Assembly: GCA_900548625.1 (NCBI GenBank)
Contig: URLO01000020.1
Span: forward strand, 1 to 32,234
DNA length: 32,234 bases
From: an uncultured Eubacteriales bacterium
Lineage (GTDB): Bacteria; Bacillota; Clostridia; Oscillospirales; Oscillospiraceae
Direction: 5' to 3'
Shown here: piece by piece, positions 14,941 to 23,457 of the stretch
Layout of the letters: each line of letters starts with the position of its first letter
Position numbering within the stretch: position 1 is the first letter of the stretch
Notes under the pieces: model-generated
Databases searched by the model: none
Told to the model about the DNA's origin: nothing
What the model saw: the letters and a program-made list of their open reading frames with translations, nothing else
Translations under genes and position numbers: made by a program

Positions 14941-14969
14941 AAAAGAGCGCCGGCCTAAGCCAGCGCCCA
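14941..14969 (-). terminator. Terminator of lspA-rluD
   Basis: On the minus strand, GGGCGCTGGC-TTAG-GCCGGCGCTC is followed by TTTTT. The stem has ten pairs, two of them G-T. It ends rluD transcription before the phage fibre gene. Confidence 0.82.
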
Positions 14970-14980
14970 AATCATGGTTC

Positions 14981-15886
14981 TTATCCTTTTTGGCGGAGCT
15001 TTCTCAGCAGCTCCTGAAAATACTCCGGCAGCTCGCAGCTGACCGTGACGCGCGCTCCGGTGCGCGGATGCACAAAGGTCAGCTCCCGCGCGTGCAGGCA
15101 CTGCGTGTCCACTCCGAGCTCCGGCTTTTTGTGTCCATAGACCGTGTCTCCGAGGATCGGGTGGCTCCGCCACGCCAGATGCACGCGGATCTGGTGCGTC
15201 CGCCCCGTTTCGAGCCGGCACTCCAGAAGCGTATAGCCCGCAAAGCGCTCCAGCACGCGCCAGTGCGTCACGGCCTCGCGGCCGTCCTTTTTCGTCACGC
15301 ACATTCTCTTCCGATCCGCCGGATCGCGTCCGATCGGCGCGTCGATGGTGCCGCTGTCCTCGCGGATGTTTCCGCAGACGATGCAGGCATAGGTGCGCGC
15401 AAGCGTGTGATCCTTGAGCTGCGCGGCAAGCGCCCGGTGCGCAAAGTCGTTTTTCGCCGCGATCAGCAGCCCCGACGTGTCCTTGTCGATGCGGTGGACG
15501 ATGCCGGGGCGAAGCTCGCCGCCGATGCCGGAGAGACTGTCCCGGCAGTGATGCATCAGCGCGTTGACGAGCGTCCCGCTCCAATGGCCCGCCGCCGGAT
15601 GGACGACCAGCCCCTTCGGCTTGTTGACAACGATCACGTCCGCGTCCTCATACACCACATCCAGCGGAATGTCCTCCGCCTCCAGCGCGGCCTGCTGCGC
15701 CTGCGGCAGCTCGAATTCCAGCGTGTCGCCCTCCGTCAGACGGTCGCTCTTGCGCGCGGCGCGTCCGTTGAGCCGTACCGCGCCGTCCTCGATCAGCTTC
15801 TGCGCCGCGCTGCGTGATAGCTCCGGCGCAAGGCGCGCCATCGCCGCGTCCAGACGCTCGCCGGAGCGGTCAGCGGTCAGAAGCAT
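14981..15886 (-). CDS. RluA/RluD family rRNA pseudouridine synthase
   Basis: A 301-residue enzyme that converts specific uridines of 23S rRNA to pseudouridine. An S4 RNA-binding domain covers residues ~10-60 (SRSAAQKLIEDGAVRLNG). The catalytic domain carries the signature HRIDKDTSGLL with the nucleophile Asp134, plus GRTHQIRVHLAW further on. Length and layout are those of RluD-type enzymes. The exact target uridines are not deducible. It starts within the end of lspA (17-base overlap) with GGAGGA eight bases upstream of ATG, so it is translated from the lspA transcript. This lspA-rluD pair is common in Firmicutes. Confidence 0.92.
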   Translation of the reverse strand: MLLTADRSGERLDAAMARLAPELSRSAAQKLIEDGAVRLNGRAARKSDRLTEGDTLEFELPQAQQAALEAEDIPLDVVYEDADVIVVNKPKGLVVHPAAGHWSGTLVNALMHHCRDSLSGIGGELRPGIVHRIDKDTSGLLIAAKNDFAHRALAAQLKDHTLARTYACIVCGNIREDSGTIDAPIGRDPADRKRMCVTKKDGREAVTHWRVLERFAGYTLLECRLETGRTHQIRVHLAWRSHPILGDTVYGHKKPELGVDTQCLHARELTFVHPRTGARVTVSCELPEYFQELLRKLRQKG

Positions 15887-16385
15887 CGTTCATATCCTCC
15901 GCGCCGTCCTGCGCCGCGTCCTTCGGCTTCTTTTCCGACAGGAAATCCTTGTCCCAGATCAGAATGTACAAAACCAGCAGCACCGCCGGGACCGTGATGA
16001 AGATATCCGCCACGTTGAACGTCGAAAACCACGGAACGCAGATCATGTCGATGACCTCGCCGGTCGCGATGCGGTCGATCAGATTGCCGATCGCGCCGCC
16101 CGTGATGGCCGCCAGCAGCCACAGCTCCGGCTTCTTGCGGACGTATTTTTTCGCAACGGCCCACACGACGAACGCGATGTACACCGCCGCCACGACCACG
16201 AAAAACCACCGTTTTCCGCTCAGAAGCGACAGCGCCATGCCGTCGTTTGTAATGTAGTGCAGCTGCAGCCAGCCCGGGATCAAAACGACCGTCCGGCCGG
16301 TAAGCTGCGCCGCGGCCAGCGCCTTTGTCCACTGGTCGAGCGCCGCGACTGCCGCCGCAAAAAGCGTCAGATATACATATAACAA
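15870..16385 (-). CDS. lspA: Lipoprotein signal peptidase (signal peptidase II)
   Basis: A ~171-residue membrane aspartyl protease that removes signal peptides from lipid-modified prolipoproteins. Four hydrophobic segments are visible. Conserved elements are DQWTKAL near the start, the catalytic Asp in GNLIDRI and the second in FNVADIF. The strong site AAAGGAGG directly abuts a GTG (16392-16394). TTG 16383-16385 is nine bases away and is therefore the better start; this costs three residues and is not certain. Its own promoter stands upstream, and rluD follows. Confidence 0.9.
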   Translation of the reverse strand: MLYVYLTLFAAAVAALDQWTKALAAAQLTGRTVVLIPGWLQLHYITNDGMALSLLSGKRWFFVVVAAVYIAFVVWAVAKKYVRKKPELWLLAAITGGAIGNLIDRIATGEVIDMICVPWFSTFNVADIFITVPAVLLVLYILIWDKDFLSEKKPKDAAQDGAEDMNDASDR

Positions 16386-16411
16386 GGGGATCACCCTCCT
16401 TTTCTGGCCAT

Positions 16412-16440
16412 ACTATACCATAGCGGATGCCTGTTTGTAA
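16412..16440 (-). promoter_or_regulatory. Promoter of lspA-rluD
   Basis: On the minus strand, TTACAA (16440-16435) and TATAGT (16417-16412) are 17 bases apart, with the lspA ribosome site about 15 bases downstream. It lies in the 64-bp gap after the flavoprotein stop. Confidence 0.7.
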
Positions 16441-16449
16441 ATGCGCGTT

Positions 16450-18051
16450 TCACCGCGCGTCCGCGGCGGCGATGACCGCCTCCGCCGTGAGCATCCCGTC
16501 CACCGCCGCCGACATAATGCCTCCGGCGTAGCCCGCGCCCTCTCCGCAGGGATAAAGTCCCTCTACGGCGGACTGCCTGTTTTCACCGCGCACGATGCGC
16601 ACCGGCGAGGAGCTTCTGGTCTCGGGCGCGGTCATGACCGCGTCCGCGCGCGCAAAGCCGTGCAGGCGCTTGTCCAGCTCCGGCAGCGCCTGCTCCAGAA
16701 CGGATGTGATGCGCTCCGGCAAAACGTCGTGCAGCGCACAGAATTTGACGCCGGGGCGGTACGTCGGCGTGACGCCGCCCGCCTGCTGCGACGCTCTGTG
16801 GGCCAGAAAATCGCCCACGAGCTGCGCCGGCGCGTGATAATCTCCGCCGCCCGCGCAAAACGCCGCCTGCTCCAGCTCCCGCTGCCAGTACATGCCGCCG
16901 AGCGCCGATTTTTCCGGGAAATCCTCCGGATTCAGCGTCACAAGGAGCGCCGCGTTGGCGTTTTCCCCATCACGCGCCGCGTTCGACATGCCGTTTGTCA
17001 CAAGCCCGCCCGGCTCCGACGCGGACGCGACGACCTGCCCGCCGGGGCACATGCAGAACGTGTAGGCGGAGCCGCCCGAGGGCAGATGCACATTCAGCTT
17101 GTAATCCGCCGCCGGAAGCCCGGCGCAGCCCGCAAACGGGCCATACTGGCTCGCATCGACCAGGCTCTGCGGATGCTCGATGCGCACGCCCATGGAAAAC
17201 GGCTTCGGCTCCATCGGCACACCGGCGGCGTGCAGCATCTCAAAGGTGTCGCGTGCGCTGTGCCCGATGGCAAGCAGCACCTGCGTGCATTCGATCACCG
17301 CCTCCACGCCGTCCTGCACGGCCCTGACCGCCGTGATGCGCCCGTTTTCCGTGCAGAGCGCGGTCATCCGCGTGCCGAAGCGCACCTCGCCGCCGTAGTG
17401 AAGGATCTTCTCGCGGAGATTTTGCACGACCCCCACCAGAACGTCGGTGCCGATGTGCGGCTTTGCGTCAAAGAGGATCTCCGCGCCGGCGCCTGCCTCG
17501 CAGAACTGCTCCAGCACCCAGCCGATGCGCTCGTTTTTCGTGCCGGTGTTGAGCTTTCCGTCAGAAAACGTACCGGCGCCGCCCTCTCCGAACTGGACGT
17601 TGCACTCCGGGTCAAGCGCGCCGCCCGCCCAGAACGCCTCCACCTTTTCCTTCCGCCGCTCCGCGTCCAGACCGCGTTCGAGCACGATGGGGCGAAGCCC
17701 CGCCATCGCCAGCACCAGCGCGGCAAACATGCCCGCGGGCCCGAAGCCCACGACCACCGGCCGCGCCTGCGGGAGCTGCGCAGGCTTCGGCGGCGTATAA
17801 AGCACGTCCTTCGCCGGCGCGGCCTTGGCGCAGTGCGCCATTTTCAGGATCTTGTCCTCGCGTCCCTTCACCAGCACATCGACGGTGTAAATGAGCCGCA
17901 CATCGTTTTTCTTCCGCGCATCGACCGAGCGTTTTCTGATGTCCAGACGCTTGATCTCCGTATCCCGGATGCGAAGCTGCCGCGCCGCGGCGCTGACAAG
18001 CTCCGCGCTGCTGTGTCCGGGTGCAAGGGAAATGTCTCTGATTCGTATCAT
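16450..18051 (-). CDS. FAD-dependent oxidoreductase (COG2509-type)
   Basis: A 533-residue flavoprotein. After a ~90-residue N-terminal domain rich in basic residues, a dinucleotide-binding motif VVGFGPAGMFAAL lies near residue 100. Further on come GEGGAGTFSDGKL, typical of this uncharacterised FAD-dependent dehydrogenase family, and a C-terminal FAD contact YPCGEGAGYAGGIMSAAVDG. The substrate is unknown. ATG 18049-18051 is chosen because AGGAGA lies seven bases upstream; it overlaps the stop of the preceding flavoprotein gene (ATGA), so the two are translationally coupled. The domain order is normal and I see no lesion. Confidence 0.85.
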   Translation of the reverse strand: MIRIRDISLAPGHSSAELVSAAARQLRIRDTEIKRLDIRKRSVDARKKNDVRLIYTVDVLVKGREDKILKMAHCAKAAPAKDVLYTPPKPAQLPQARPVVVGFGPAGMFAALVLAMAGLRPIVLERGLDAERRKEKVEAFWAGGALDPECNVQFGEGGAGTFSDGKLNTGTKNERIGWVLEQFCEAGAGAEILFDAKPHIGTDVLVGVVQNLREKILHYGGEVRFGTRMTALCTENGRITAVRAVQDGVEAVIECTQVLLAIGHSARDTFEMLHAAGVPMEPKPFSMGVRIEHPQSLVDASQYGPFAGCAGLPAADYKLNVHLPSGGSAYTFCMCPGGQVVASASEPGGLVTNGMSNAARDGENANAALLVTLNPEDFPEKSALGGMYWQRELEQAAFCAGGGDYHAPAQLVGDFLAHRASQQAGGVTPTYRPGVKFCALHDVLPERITSVLEQALPELDKRLHGFARADAVMTAPETRSSSPVRIVRGENRQSAVEGLYPCGEGAGYAGGIMSAAVDGMLTAEAVIAAADAR

Positions 18052-19283
18052 ACCGGTTTCTCCTGTGATCCATCGGCGCCGAGCCGTCCGGCAAGCCAGC
18101 CGGAGGACCACGCCCATTGAAGATTGTATCCGCCGCAGTCACCGTCGATGTCCAGCACCTCGCCGCAGGCAAACACGCCCGGCGCGATGCGGCTTTCCAG
18201 CGTGTCGGCGCGGAACTGCGCCGTGCGGACGCCGCCCGCCGTGACCTGCGCGTTGTCCATGCCCATGACGCCGGTCACCGCGATCGGGCAGCACCGGATG
18301 AGGCCGCAGACCGCCCGCAGCTCCGCATCCGTCAGCTCCGCCAGCGGCTTTGCCGCGTTCAGTCCCGCGCGCCGGACAAGCGTTTTTCCGAGCCGCGACT
18401 GCAAAAGCCCTGTCAGAAGCTCCTCCGCCGCCAGCCCCGGAAAGCGCACCCGCCGCGCCGTCAGCAGCGCCCAAAGCGCCTCCTCGTCCAGCGCTCTGCA
18501 AAAATCGATCAGCAGCGTCCGCTCGCCGCCTCCGGTCGAAACGGCGCGGGAGAGCTCGAATGCGGCAGGGCCGCTGACGCCGAACTCGGTGAACTGAAGC
18601 TCACCCTCGCTCGTCCGGGTCACGTGCCCGTTTTCCTTCAGCGCGATGCGCCCGTCGGCGCGGACGCCCTTGAGGGCACGAACGAAGTCCGTCTCCGTCC
18701 GGATCTGCACAAGGCTCGGAAAAAGCGGCGTGCGCTCGTGCCCGAGCGCCTCCAAAAGCGCATATCCCGCCTCCGTACCGCCGAGCTTTCGTCCCGCGCA
18801 GCCGCCCGCCGCGACGATCAGGCGGTCGCCGAAATATGTCTCGCCCGTCACCGCGCGCGCCTGATAGCCGCGCGCCTTCTTTTTGACCTCGCAGACCTCG
18901 CACCCGCAGACGACCGTCACGCCCGCCGCCTCCAGCGCAAAGCGCAGCACATCGACCACGCTGTTCGCCTGATCGGAGAACGGGTACACGCGCCCCGAGG
19001 GCTCCGTCACCGTGACGAGCCCCAGCGTCTGAAACGCTGCGAGCGTCCGCTCCACGCCGTACCGCTCGAGCGCCGGAAGGACAAACCGCGGCGTCTGGCC
19101 GTGGTAATTTTCCGCGCCGAGATTTCGGTTCGTGAGATTGCAGCGGCCGTTTCCCGTCGCAAGGAGCTTGCGCCCCACGCGCGCCTGCCGCTCCAGCAGC
19201 GTGACCTGATTTCCGGCGTCCTGCGCCGCAGACAGCGCCGCCGCCATGCCGCTTGCGCCGCCGCCGATGATGAGCACCTTCAT
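18048..19283 (-). CDS. NAD(P)/FAD-dependent oxidoreductase (HI0933/YhiN family)
   Basis: A 411-residue flavoprotein. The N-terminus MKVLIIGGGASGMAAALSAA is a Rossmann FAD motif (GxGxxG). It is followed by the family's GRKLLATGNGRCNLTN signature (about residues 38-53) and a C-terminal GEVLDIDGDCGGYNLQWAWSSG. The HI0933/YhiN family is widespread and its reaction is unknown. The start at ATG 19281-19283 puts the Rossmann strand at residue 1, the usual arrangement; an upstream extension is unlikely. It is the first gene of a two-gene flavoprotein unit with its own promoter. Confidence 0.88.
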   Translation of the reverse strand: MKVLIIGGGASGMAAALSAAQDAGNQVTLLERQARVGRKLLATGNGRCNLTNRNLGAENYHGQTPRFVLPALERYGVERTLAAFQTLGLVTVTEPSGRVYPFSDQANSVVDVLRFALEAAGVTVVCGCEVCEVKKKARGYQARAVTGETYFGDRLIVAAGGCAGRKLGGTEAGYALLEALGHERTPLFPSLVQIRTETDFVRALKGVRADGRIALKENGHVTRTSEGELQFTEFGVSGPAAFELSRAVSTGGGERTLLIDFCRALDEEALWALLTARRVRFPGLAAEELLTGLLQSRLGKTLVRRAGLNAAKPLAELTDAELRAVCGLIRCCPIAVTGVMGMDNAQVTAGGVRTAQFRADTLESRIAPGVFACGEVLDIDGDCGGYNLQWAWSSGWLAGRLGADGSQEKPV

Positions 19284-19314
19284 AGCTTTGCCTCGTTTTC
19301 GTTCATTTTGTATC

Positions 19315-19343
19315 AGTATACCGGAAACCGCCGCGTTTCTCAA
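19315..19343 (-). promoter_or_regulatory. Promoter of the flavoprotein pair
   Basis: On the minus strand, TTGAGA (19343-19338) and TATACT (19320-19315) are 17 bases apart, about 30 bases before the start codon. Confidence 0.75.
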
Positions 19344-19406
19344 GTCGAACCGCGCATCGCCGTCACGGAAAATTCCCGCTCCGGGCGCGCAGCGCTTTTC
19401 AAACTC

Positions 19407-19437
19407 AAAAGCGGACGCCCGGTGGGCGTCCGCTTTT
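19407..19437 (-). terminator. Terminator of glnS
   Basis: AAAAGCGGACGCCC pairs perfectly with GGGCGTCCGCTTTT around a 3-base loop. It sits a few bases downstream of the glnS stop on the minus strand. Confidence 0.88.
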
Positions 19438-19447
19438 GGAATCTGTC

Positions 19448-21175
19448 TTATTTGGCGGGCTTGAAGCTGTCCTTCAGAAGGACGCTGCGGTTAAAGACCA
19501 GATGATCGGCGCGGCAGTCGCGCGAGTCCATGCAGAAGTAGCCCACGCGCATGAACTGATACGGCTTGGCGGTCTTTGCGCTGCGGCCCTCACCGAGCGC
19601 GTCATACGCCTTCGCATCCTCGACCAGCGCGGTCTCGACCTTGCAGCCGGTCAGCACGGAAAGGGAATCCGGCGCGAGGCAGTCGAGGAAATTCTCGGCG
19701 GCGTCGGGCTGCGGGTCGGAGAACAGGTTGCCGTAGAGGCGCACCTCGGCGTCCACGCAGTTTGCCGCGTCCACCCAGTGGATGGTCGCGCCCTTGACCT
19801 TGCGGCCGTCGGCGGGATCGCCGCCGCGGGAGTTGGGGTCATACTCGGCATAGACCTCGACGATGCTGCCGTTTTCGTCCTTCCTGCAGCCGGTGCAGGT
19901 GATGAGATACGCACCCTTCAGACGGCACTCGGCGCCGTTCGGGGTCAGGCGCTTGTACTTGGGGACGGGGATCTCCATAAAGTCGTCCGCCTCGATCCAG
20001 CACTCGCGCGAGAACGTGATCTCATGCGTGCCCTGCTCGGGATGGACGGGGTTGTTTTCCACGGTGAAGGTCTCAGACTGGCCCTCCGGATAGTTCGTGA
20101 TGACGAGCTTGACCGGACGCAGGACTGCCATCGTGCGCTCGGCGGTGTCGTTGAGATCCTCACGCAGGCAGTGCTCCAGCAGCGCATATTCCACGGTGTT
20201 GGCGGCCTTTGCAACGCCGATGCGCTCGCAGAAGTCGCGGATGGAATGGCTGGTATAGCCTCTGCGGCGCAGGCCGCAGAGCGTCGGCATCCGCGGATCG
20301 TCCCAGCCGGAGACGTAGCCCTGCTCGACAAGCTGACGGAGCTTGCGCTTGGACATGACGGTGTGGTCGATGCCGAGGCGGGCAAACTCGATCTGGCGCG
20401 GCTTGTGATACGGAATGGAGACGTTGCTCACGACCCAGTCGTAAAGCGGGCGGTGCGCCTCAAACTCCAGCGAGCACAGCGAGTGCGTGATGCCCTCGAG
20501 CGCGTCCTGAATGGGATGGGCAAAGTCGTACATCGGGTAGATGCACCACTTGTCGCCCTGACGGTGATGGTGCATATAGCGGATGCGGTAGATGACCGGG
20601 TCGCGCATGTTGAAGTTGCCGGAGGCAAGGTCGATCCTGGCGCGAAGCGTCTTGCTGCCCTCGGGGAATTCGCCGTTTTTCATGCGCTCGAACAGTTCGA
20701 GATTCTCCTCGACCGAGCGCTCACGATAGGGCGAGATGGCGGGCTTGCCGATGTCGCCGCGGTACTCTCTGGCCTGCTCGGGCGTCAGGTCGCAGACGTA
20801 TGCCAGCCCCTTTTTGATGAGCTCGACCGCGAATGCATAGTCCTTTTCAAAATAATCCGAGCCGTAGAAGAAGCGGTCGCCCCAGTCGAAGCCCAGCCAG
20901 TGGATGTCCGCCTGAATGGCGTCCACATACTCCGCGTCCTCCTTCGTCGGGTTGGTGTCGTCCATGCGGAGGTTGCAGATGCCGCCGAACTTTTCCGCAG
21001 TGCCGAAATCGATCGTCAGCGCCTTGCAGTGGCCGATGTGGAGATATCCGTTCGGCTCCGGCGGGAAACGGGTGTGGACCTGAAGGCCCTCATACTGGCC
21101 GCCGGGCGCCAGATCCTTTTCAATGAATGCATCGATGAAATTTTTCGACTCGATGGCTTTGCGTTCTTCTTCCAT
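19448..21175 (-). CDS. glnS: Glutaminyl-tRNA synthetase
   Basis: A 575-residue class I aminoacyl-tRNA synthetase that charges tRNA-Gln directly. The HIGH motif is in RFPPEPNGYLHIGHCKAL (46-49) and the KMSKS motif appears as VMSKRKL (about residue 275). The anticodon-binding beta-barrels end with the typical GYFCMDSRD...VFNRSVLLKDSF. Length matches bacterial GlnRS (about 550-580) rather than GluRS (about 480). Many Firmicutes lack GlnRS and use GatCAB, so its presence is informative. ATG 21173-21175 is chosen over an upstream frame to 21319, which would run through the promoter. It has its own promoter and terminator. Confidence 0.94.
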   Translation of the reverse strand: MEEERKAIESKNFIDAFIEKDLAPGGQYEGLQVHTRFPPEPNGYLHIGHCKALTIDFGTAEKFGGICNLRMDDTNPTKEDAEYVDAIQADIHWLGFDWGDRFFYGSDYFEKDYAFAVELIKKGLAYVCDLTPEQAREYRGDIGKPAISPYRERSVEENLELFERMKNGEFPEGSKTLRARIDLASGNFNMRDPVIYRIRYMHHHRQGDKWCIYPMYDFAHPIQDALEGITHSLCSLEFEAHRPLYDWVVSNVSIPYHKPRQIEFARLGIDHTVMSKRKLRQLVEQGYVSGWDDPRMPTLCGLRRRGYTSHSIRDFCERIGVAKAANTVEYALLEHCLREDLNDTAERTMAVLRPVKLVITNYPEGQSETFTVENNPVHPEQGTHEITFSRECWIEADDFMEIPVPKYKRLTPNGAECRLKGAYLITCTGCRKDENGSIVEVYAEYDPNSRGGDPADGRKVKGATIHWVDAANCVDAEVRLYGNLFSDPQPDAAENFLDCLAPDSLSVLTGCKVETALVEDAKAYDALGEGRSAKTAKPYQFMRVGYFCMDSRDCRADHLVFNRSVLLKDSFKPAK

Positions 21176-21212
21176 GAAAGCCGCCTCTTTTCCTGTGAAA
21201 TACGATTGAACT

Positions 21213-21241
21213 ATTATACCGGAACTGCCCCCGTTTCGCAA
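21213..21241 (-). promoter_or_regulatory. Promoter of glnS
   Basis: On the minus strand, TTGCGA (21241-21236) and a perfect TATAAT (21218-21213) are 17 bases apart, about 38 bases before the start codon. Confidence 0.85.
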
Positions 21242-21312
21242 TCCATAAATGCAAATTCTCCGCGTGTTTTGTAAAAAATGTGAAAACAAACCGATGAAAT
21301 TGAAATTCCCCC

Positions 21313-21341
21313 TTTTCAAGAGGCCGAAAATATTATAGAAT
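21313..21341 (+). promoter_or_regulatory. Possible promoter of the pyrH operon
   Basis: TTTTCA (21313-21318) and TAGAAT (21336-21341) are 17 bases apart, within an AT-rich stretch upstream of pyrH and divergent from glnS. The -35 is poor. Confidence 0.4.
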
Positions 21342-21375
21342 ACAAAATAGAATAAGCAAGGGAGTGTATTGTTCC

Positions 21376-22098
21376 ATGAGCGAACCGAAATATAAGCGCG
21401 TGCTGCTGAAGCTCAGCGGCGAGGCGCTGGCAGGCGAGGCACGCCGCGGGCTGGATTTTGATGTGATCGGCGGCGTGTGCGACGTGGTCAAAAAATGTGT
21501 CGGGCTCGGCGTGCAGGTCGGCATCGTGGTCGGCGGCGGCAACTTCTGGCGCGGCGTCAAGGACGGCGGCGGCCGGATGGAGCGCACGCGCGCAGACCAT
21601 ATGGGTATGCTGGCGACGGTCATCAACGCCCTCGCCGTGGCGGACTCTCTCGAGCAGCGCGAGGTGCCCGTCCGTGTGCAGACCGCCATCGAGATGAACA
21701 AGATCGCCGAGCCGTATATCCGCAGCAAAGCCATCCGGCATCTGGAAAAGGGCCGCGTCGTGATCTTCGGCTGCGGCACCGGCAACCCCTATTTCTCCAC
21801 CGACACCGGCGCAGTGCTCCGCGCGGCGGAGATCGAGGCGGACGTCATCCTGCTCGCCAAGAACATCGACGGCGTCTATTCCGCCGACCCGGCGAAGGAC
21901 CCCAATGCCGTCAAGTATGACGAGATCACCTATGATGAGGTGCTTGCAAAGCATCTGGCGGTCATGGACACAACGGCGACGTCCCTTTCGATGGACAATC
22001 ATATCCCCGTACAGGTCTTTGCACTCAAGGACCCAGAAAACATTTTGAAAGTTGTGATGGGCGAGCCCATCGGCACGATCGTTAAGGAGGAAGTATAA
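21376..22098 (+). CDS. pyrH: UMP kinase
   Basis: This 240-residue bacterial UMP kinase phosphorylates UMP to UDP in pyrimidine synthesis and is usually a hexamer. The N-terminal KRVLLKLSGEAL and the glycine-rich VGGGNFWRG are the family signatures, and TGNPYFSTDTGAVLRAAEI is the nucleotide-binding segment. ATG 21376 gives the normal length; GTG 21364 would add four residues and overlaps the ribosome site GGGAG. frr follows after a single base, with its AAGGAGG inside the end of pyrH. rpsB and tsf, which often precede pyrH, are absent here. Confidence 0.96.
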   Translation: MSEPKYKRVLLKLSGEALAGEARRGLDFDVIGGVCDVVKKCVGLGVQVGIVVGGGNFWRGVKDGGGRMERTRADHMGMLATVINALAVADSLEQREVPVRVQTAIEMNKIAEPYIRSKAIRHLEKGRVVIFGCGTGNPYFSTDTGAVLRAAEIEADVILLAKNIDGVYSADPAKDPNAVKYDEITYDEVLAKHLAVMDTTATSLSMDNHIPVQVFALKDPENILKVVMGEPIGTIVKEEV

Positions 22099-22099
22099 C

Positions 22100-22651
22100 A
22101 TGGCAGATCTCAAGGAATTTGAAAGAAAAATGGACAAGACCCTGGAAGTGCTCGCTTCCGACTTCGGCACCATCCGCGCCGGCCGCGCCAACGCGCAGGT
22201 GCTTGACCGCATCACCGTAGAGTATTACGGCGCACCCACGCCGCTCAATCAGGTCGGTACGATCTCCTCGCCCGACCCCAGAACGCTGGTCATCCAGCCG
22301 TGGGACACGACGCTGCTGCGCGCGATCGAGAAGGCCATCCAGACCTCCGATCTCGGCATCAATCCGCAGAATGACGGCCGCGTCATCCGCCTTGCCTTCC
22401 CGCAGCTCACCGAGGAGCGCCGCAAGGACCTGACCAAGCAGGTGCGTCAGTACGGCGAGACCTCCAAGGTCGCCGTCCGCAACGTCCGCCGCGACGCCGT
22501 TGAATACGTCAAGAAGGCGCAGAAGAAGGGCGAAATGACCGAGGACGACCAGAAGAAGGCCGAAAAGGACATTCAGGAGCTCACCGACAAGTTCACCAAG
22601 CGCATCGACGAAATGTGCGCCACCAAGGAAAAGGAACTGATGGAGATCTGA
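22100..22651 (+). CDS. frr: Ribosome recycling factor
   Basis: A 183-residue protein that splits terminated 70S ribosomes together with EF-G. The whole sequence follows the family: IRAGRANAQVLDRITVEYYGAPTPLNQ near the start, INPQNDGRVIRLAFPQLTEERRK in the middle, and a long Lys/Glu-rich helix to the end. Length is typical (about 185). It is translated from the pyrH transcript and a hairpin terminator follows it. Confidence 0.97.
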   Translation: MADLKEFERKMDKTLEVLASDFGTIRAGRANAQVLDRITVEYYGAPTPLNQVGTISSPDPRTLVIQPWDTTLLRAIEKAIQTSDLGINPQNDGRVIRLAFPQLTEERRKDLTKQVRQYGETSKVAVRNVRRDAVEYVKKAQKKGEMTEDDQKKAEKDIQELTDKFTKRIDEMCATKEKELMEI

Positions 22652-22677
22652 TTTATTCAGAACGTAAACAGGGACCC

Positions 22678-22703
22678 AAAAGCCGCCGAACGGCGGCTTT
22701 TGT
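22678..22703 (+). terminator. Hairpin after frr
   Basis: AAAAGCCGCCG and CGGCGGCTTTT pair around AA, followed by TGTTG. It may end pyrH-frr transcription or only weaken readthrough into uppS. The U-run is short. Confidence 0.65.
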
Positions 22704-22719
22704 TGTGAGGGCATGAACT

Positions 22720-23457
22720 ATGGCTACGATCTTTCAGAAAAAACAGCAGCCGCTCCCGCCGCCGCGTCACATTGCCATCATCATGGACGGCAACGGCCGC
22801 TGGGCGCAAAAGCGCGGCCTTCCGCGCACCGCCGGTCATGCGGCCGGCAGCGAGACGTTCCGGCGCATCGCCACGCGCTGCAAAAACCTCGGCGTGGAAT
22901 ATCTGACGGTCTATGCGTTCTCGACCGAGAACTGGAAGCGCTCGTCGGACGAGGTCGGCGCGATCATGAGCCTGTTTGAAAAATATCTGCATGAGGCCAT
23001 CGACGAGATGGAGGCAGACCACATCCGCCTGAAGATCCTCGGCGAGCTCGGCCCCATCTCGCCGGAGCTGCGCGCGCTCATCGAACGCACGGATGAAATT
23101 TCCACGCATTATCAGGGCTTTCAGGCCAACATCTGCATCAACTACGGCGGGCGGGACGAGATCGTTCACGCTGCGCGGCGCTTTGCCGCCGACTGTGCGG
23201 CGGGGCGCAGGTCGCCGGAGGCGCTGACGGAGGCGGATTTCTCGCACTATCTGTATACCGACGGCATCCCCGACCCGGAGCTGATCATCCGGCCCTCCGG
23301 CGAGGAGCGCATCTCGAACTTCCTGCTGTGGCAGTCTGCCTATGCGGAGTTTTATTTTACGGACGTGCTGTGGCCGGATTTTGACGAAAAAGAGCTTGAC
23401 AGGGCGATCGAGGCGTATCACAAGCGCGACCGCCGGTTTGGAGGCGTGAAAAAATGA
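22720..23457 (+). CDS. uppS: Isoprenyl (undecaprenyl) diphosphate synthase
   Basis: A 245-residue cis-prenyltransferase that builds undecaprenyl diphosphate, the lipid carrier for cell-wall synthesis. The family signature IAIIMDGNGRWA has the catalytic Asp at about residue 23, and RPSGEERISNFLLWQSAYAEFYF (about residues 195-217) supplies the second conserved site. Chain length is inferred from the usual Firmicute enzyme. cdsA starts inside its stop (ATGA overlap), so the isoprenoid and phospholipid genes that follow are probably coupled. Confidence 0.95.
   Translation: MATIFQKKQQPLPPPRHIAIIMDGNGRWAQKRGLPRTAGHAAGSETFRRIATRCKNLGVEYLTVYAFSTENWKRSSDEVGAIMSLFEKYLHEAIDEMEADHIRLKILGELGPISPELRALIERTDEISTHYQGFQANICINYGGRDEIVHAARRFAADCAAGRRSPEALTEADFSHYLYTDGIPDPELIIRPSGEERISNFLLWQSAYAEFYFTDVLWPDFDEKELDRAIEAYHKRDRRFGGVKK

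Noticed and set aside
16441..18120. A long plus-strand frame opposite the COG2509 flavoprotein
   Set aside because: It is an Arg/His-rich shadow of a gene with clear FAD motifs on the minus strand. The same applies to the long frames opposite glnS, the portal gene and the M42 gene.
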